Part shown: positions 33,232-36,255 of the stretch, piece after piece
How the letters are laid out: each line of letters starts with the position of its first letter
How positions within the stretch are numbered: the stretch's first letter is position 1
Assembly (NCBI GenBank): GCA_005790605.1
Contig: SXUI01000006.1
Location: 1 to 36,255, forward strand
DNA: 36,255 nt
Source: Planctomycetia bacterium
GTDB lineage: Bacteria > Planctomycetota > Phycisphaerae > Phycisphaerales > SM1A02
Direction of reading: 5' to 3'
The notes under the pieces: generated by a model
What the model was told of the DNA's origin: nothing
What the model saw: the letters and a program-made list of their open reading frames with translations, nothing else
Database searches by the model: none
Program-made: the position numbers and the translations under genes

Positions 33232-34155
33232 GTGAGTCACGAATCACAGCAATCCTCCCTTGAGAGCAACAGCGTCTCGTCGAATGACCCCATCTTGCGG
33301 CGTTCGATCGCGTGCTCGCGTTGTCGTTACAACCTCGAAGGACTGCGAGCCAATGGGCGTTGCCCAGAATGCGGCGCGAGCATTCTCGAAACACTCGCAT
33401 CGAGCATTGATCTCGCGACCGATCGACTTGCTCCACTCGAGAATGGTTCGCGATTCGGCGGCATGTTGCTCCTCGCCGCAATTTGCACACTTGCAGCGGC
33501 GAGCGCCACCGTTGGCCCCGTGGCGTACTTCGTTGCGGAGTTGATGACCACGATCTCGCCAACAGGTTCTTCCTCCGCGCTGAGCGCGTCGCTCTCCTTG
33601 ATTTCGACCGCGCTTCTCACAGTAGGTCGCATGGGCGCCTGCCTTGGCGTCCTCGTCACTGGGCCATGGTTGTGGCAGTCCACGAGCTTCGATCGGATGC
33701 GATTTCGGAAGCCATCACGATCGGATCTGTTGATGAGCGGAGGCTTCCTGCTTTGGCTCCTCGCACTTTCCCCGTCGGTCGCGCAACTCTCACTCCCACT
33801 CGCGACCTACGGAGCCATTCCCGCAATCATGGTTCTGGTTGGACTGCGACCACTCGTTGCACAGGCGGGTGCACGATCAAAGGTCTATCGCGCGTCGGTC
33901 GCGCGGCAACCGGTGCAACTCTTAGTTCTTGCATGCGCCTTTGCTGGCGGGGCAAGCCTCACGAAGCTCTTCCTTCAAGTTGGTTTTCCCGAGACCGAGG
34001 AGTGGCAGCACCTCCTTGGGATTGTCGCACTCGCGTCGTTCGCTCTGCTCGAAATTGGGCTGCTCTATCTCGTGCTCAACTGCTGGTGGATCTGGCGCGC
34101 ACTCGCGTCGCCACCTCCGCAACTCGATTCCCTCCTCGGCACGCCCCGCGAATAG
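33232..34155 (+). CDS. Multi-pass membrane protein with N-terminal zinc ribbon
   Basis: The product is 307 aa from GTG 33232. The cytoplasmic N-terminus carries a zinc ribbon, CSRCRYNLEGLRANGRCPEC (two CxxC pairs, about residues 28-47), a pattern very common ahead of membrane segments in Planctomycetota. About six or seven hydrophobic helices follow, for example GGMLLLAAICTLAAASATV, LMSGGFLLWLLALSPSV, LVLACAFAGGASLTKLFL and LLGIVALASFALLEIGLLYLVL. The function is unknown. It is divergent from moxR, with 94 bases between the starts and no convincing ribosome site. Confidence 0.85.
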   Translation: MSHESQQSSLESNSVSSNDPILRRSIACSRCRYNLEGLRANGRCPECGASILETLASSIDLATDRLAPLENGSRFGGMLLLAAICTLAAASATVGPVAYFVAELMTTISPTGSSSALSASLSLISTALLTVGRMGACLGVLVTGPWLWQSTSFDRMRFRKPSRSDLLMSGGFLLWLLALSPSVAQLSLPLATYGAIPAIMVLVGLRPLVAQAGARSKVYRASVARQPVQLLVLACAFAGGASLTKLFLQVGFPETEEWQHLLGIVALASFALLEIGLLYLVLNCWWIWRALASPPPQLDSLLGTPRE

Positions 34156-36138
<1,983 letters not shown>

Positions 36139-36156
36139 GCCAGCACCGTGGCAGCG

Positions 36157-36200
36157 CCGGGCCCGCGTTCCACGGCATATGAGAGTAGGAACGGGCCCGG
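36157..36200 (+). terminator. Probable transcription terminator hairpin after groEL
   Basis: The arms CCGGGCCCG..TTCC and GGAACGGGCCCGG pair over 13 bases with a two-base bulge, 18 bases after the groEL stop. The stem is very GC-rich, but no T-run follows. The remaining 55 bases to the window edge hold nothing I recognise. Confidence 0.6.
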
Positions 36201-36255
36201 TGTAGAGCGCGATTGTTCTGACAGGCTCAAGCGCACGCTGCGCGACGACTGCTCC

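Overview
The window looks like a piece of a Planctomycetota chromosome, most likely class Phycisphaerae. The pointers are high GC with little space between genes, dockerin-type Ca-binding repeats in a secreted protein, an N-terminal CxxC...CPECG zinc ribbon on a multi-pass membrane protein, a VWA/TolQ/ExbD/ExbD/helical-repeat operon, a class II (plant-type) DAHP synthase, and many secreted or lipid-anchored proteins of unknown family. The assignment rests on family content only; there is no rRNA or other phylogenetic marker here apart from groEL.

Layout. (1) 1-9325, minus strand: a tightly packed operon read right to left. It holds a degenerate ketosynthase (KS, CLF-like), a catalytic FabF-type KS, a small membrane-anchored protein, an AddB-like nuclease and an AddA-like UvrD helicase-nuclease that runs off the left edge. 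(2) 9631-13420, plus strand: a secreted helical protein, a small secreted Cys-rich protein, and a large membrane protein with a DUF1573-like domain. (3) 13530-21983, minus strand: a tandemly duplicated accessory cassette. Each copy holds a secreted FG-GAP/dockerin/HExxH metallopeptidase-like gene, a lipoprotein and a helical exported protein; the right copy also has a Cys-rich secreted protein. Both metallopeptidase genes are cut by a single stop codon, each at a different place. (4) 22284-24119, minus: class II DAHP synthase, a cluster of palindromes, and tRNA-Leu(UAG). (5) 24218-30090, plus: a DoxX-family membrane protein, then a VWA protein, a TolQ/ExbB channel, two ExbD/TolR proteins and a large helical-repeat exported protein with overlapping genes, a Tol/Exb-type energised envelope machine. 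(6) 30085-33137, minus: a TlpA-like thioredoxin protein, QueC and a MoxR ATPase. (7) 33232-36138, plus: a zinc-ribbon membrane protein, a hairpin-rich gap of 327 bases, and a GroEL with a His-rich tail.

The most unusual part is 9.6-22 kb, a secreted-protein island of unrecognised families. Parts of the two cassette copies are nearly identical in DNA (3 differences in 176 bases, 1 in 104) while the parts between are clearly diverged, which suggests gene conversion. The second point of interest is the KS pair, in which the first enzyme has lost all three catalytic residues (Cys-His-His becomes Glu-Tyr-Ala), the arrangement of a KS/chain-length-factor heterodimer, in one apparent operon with AddAB.
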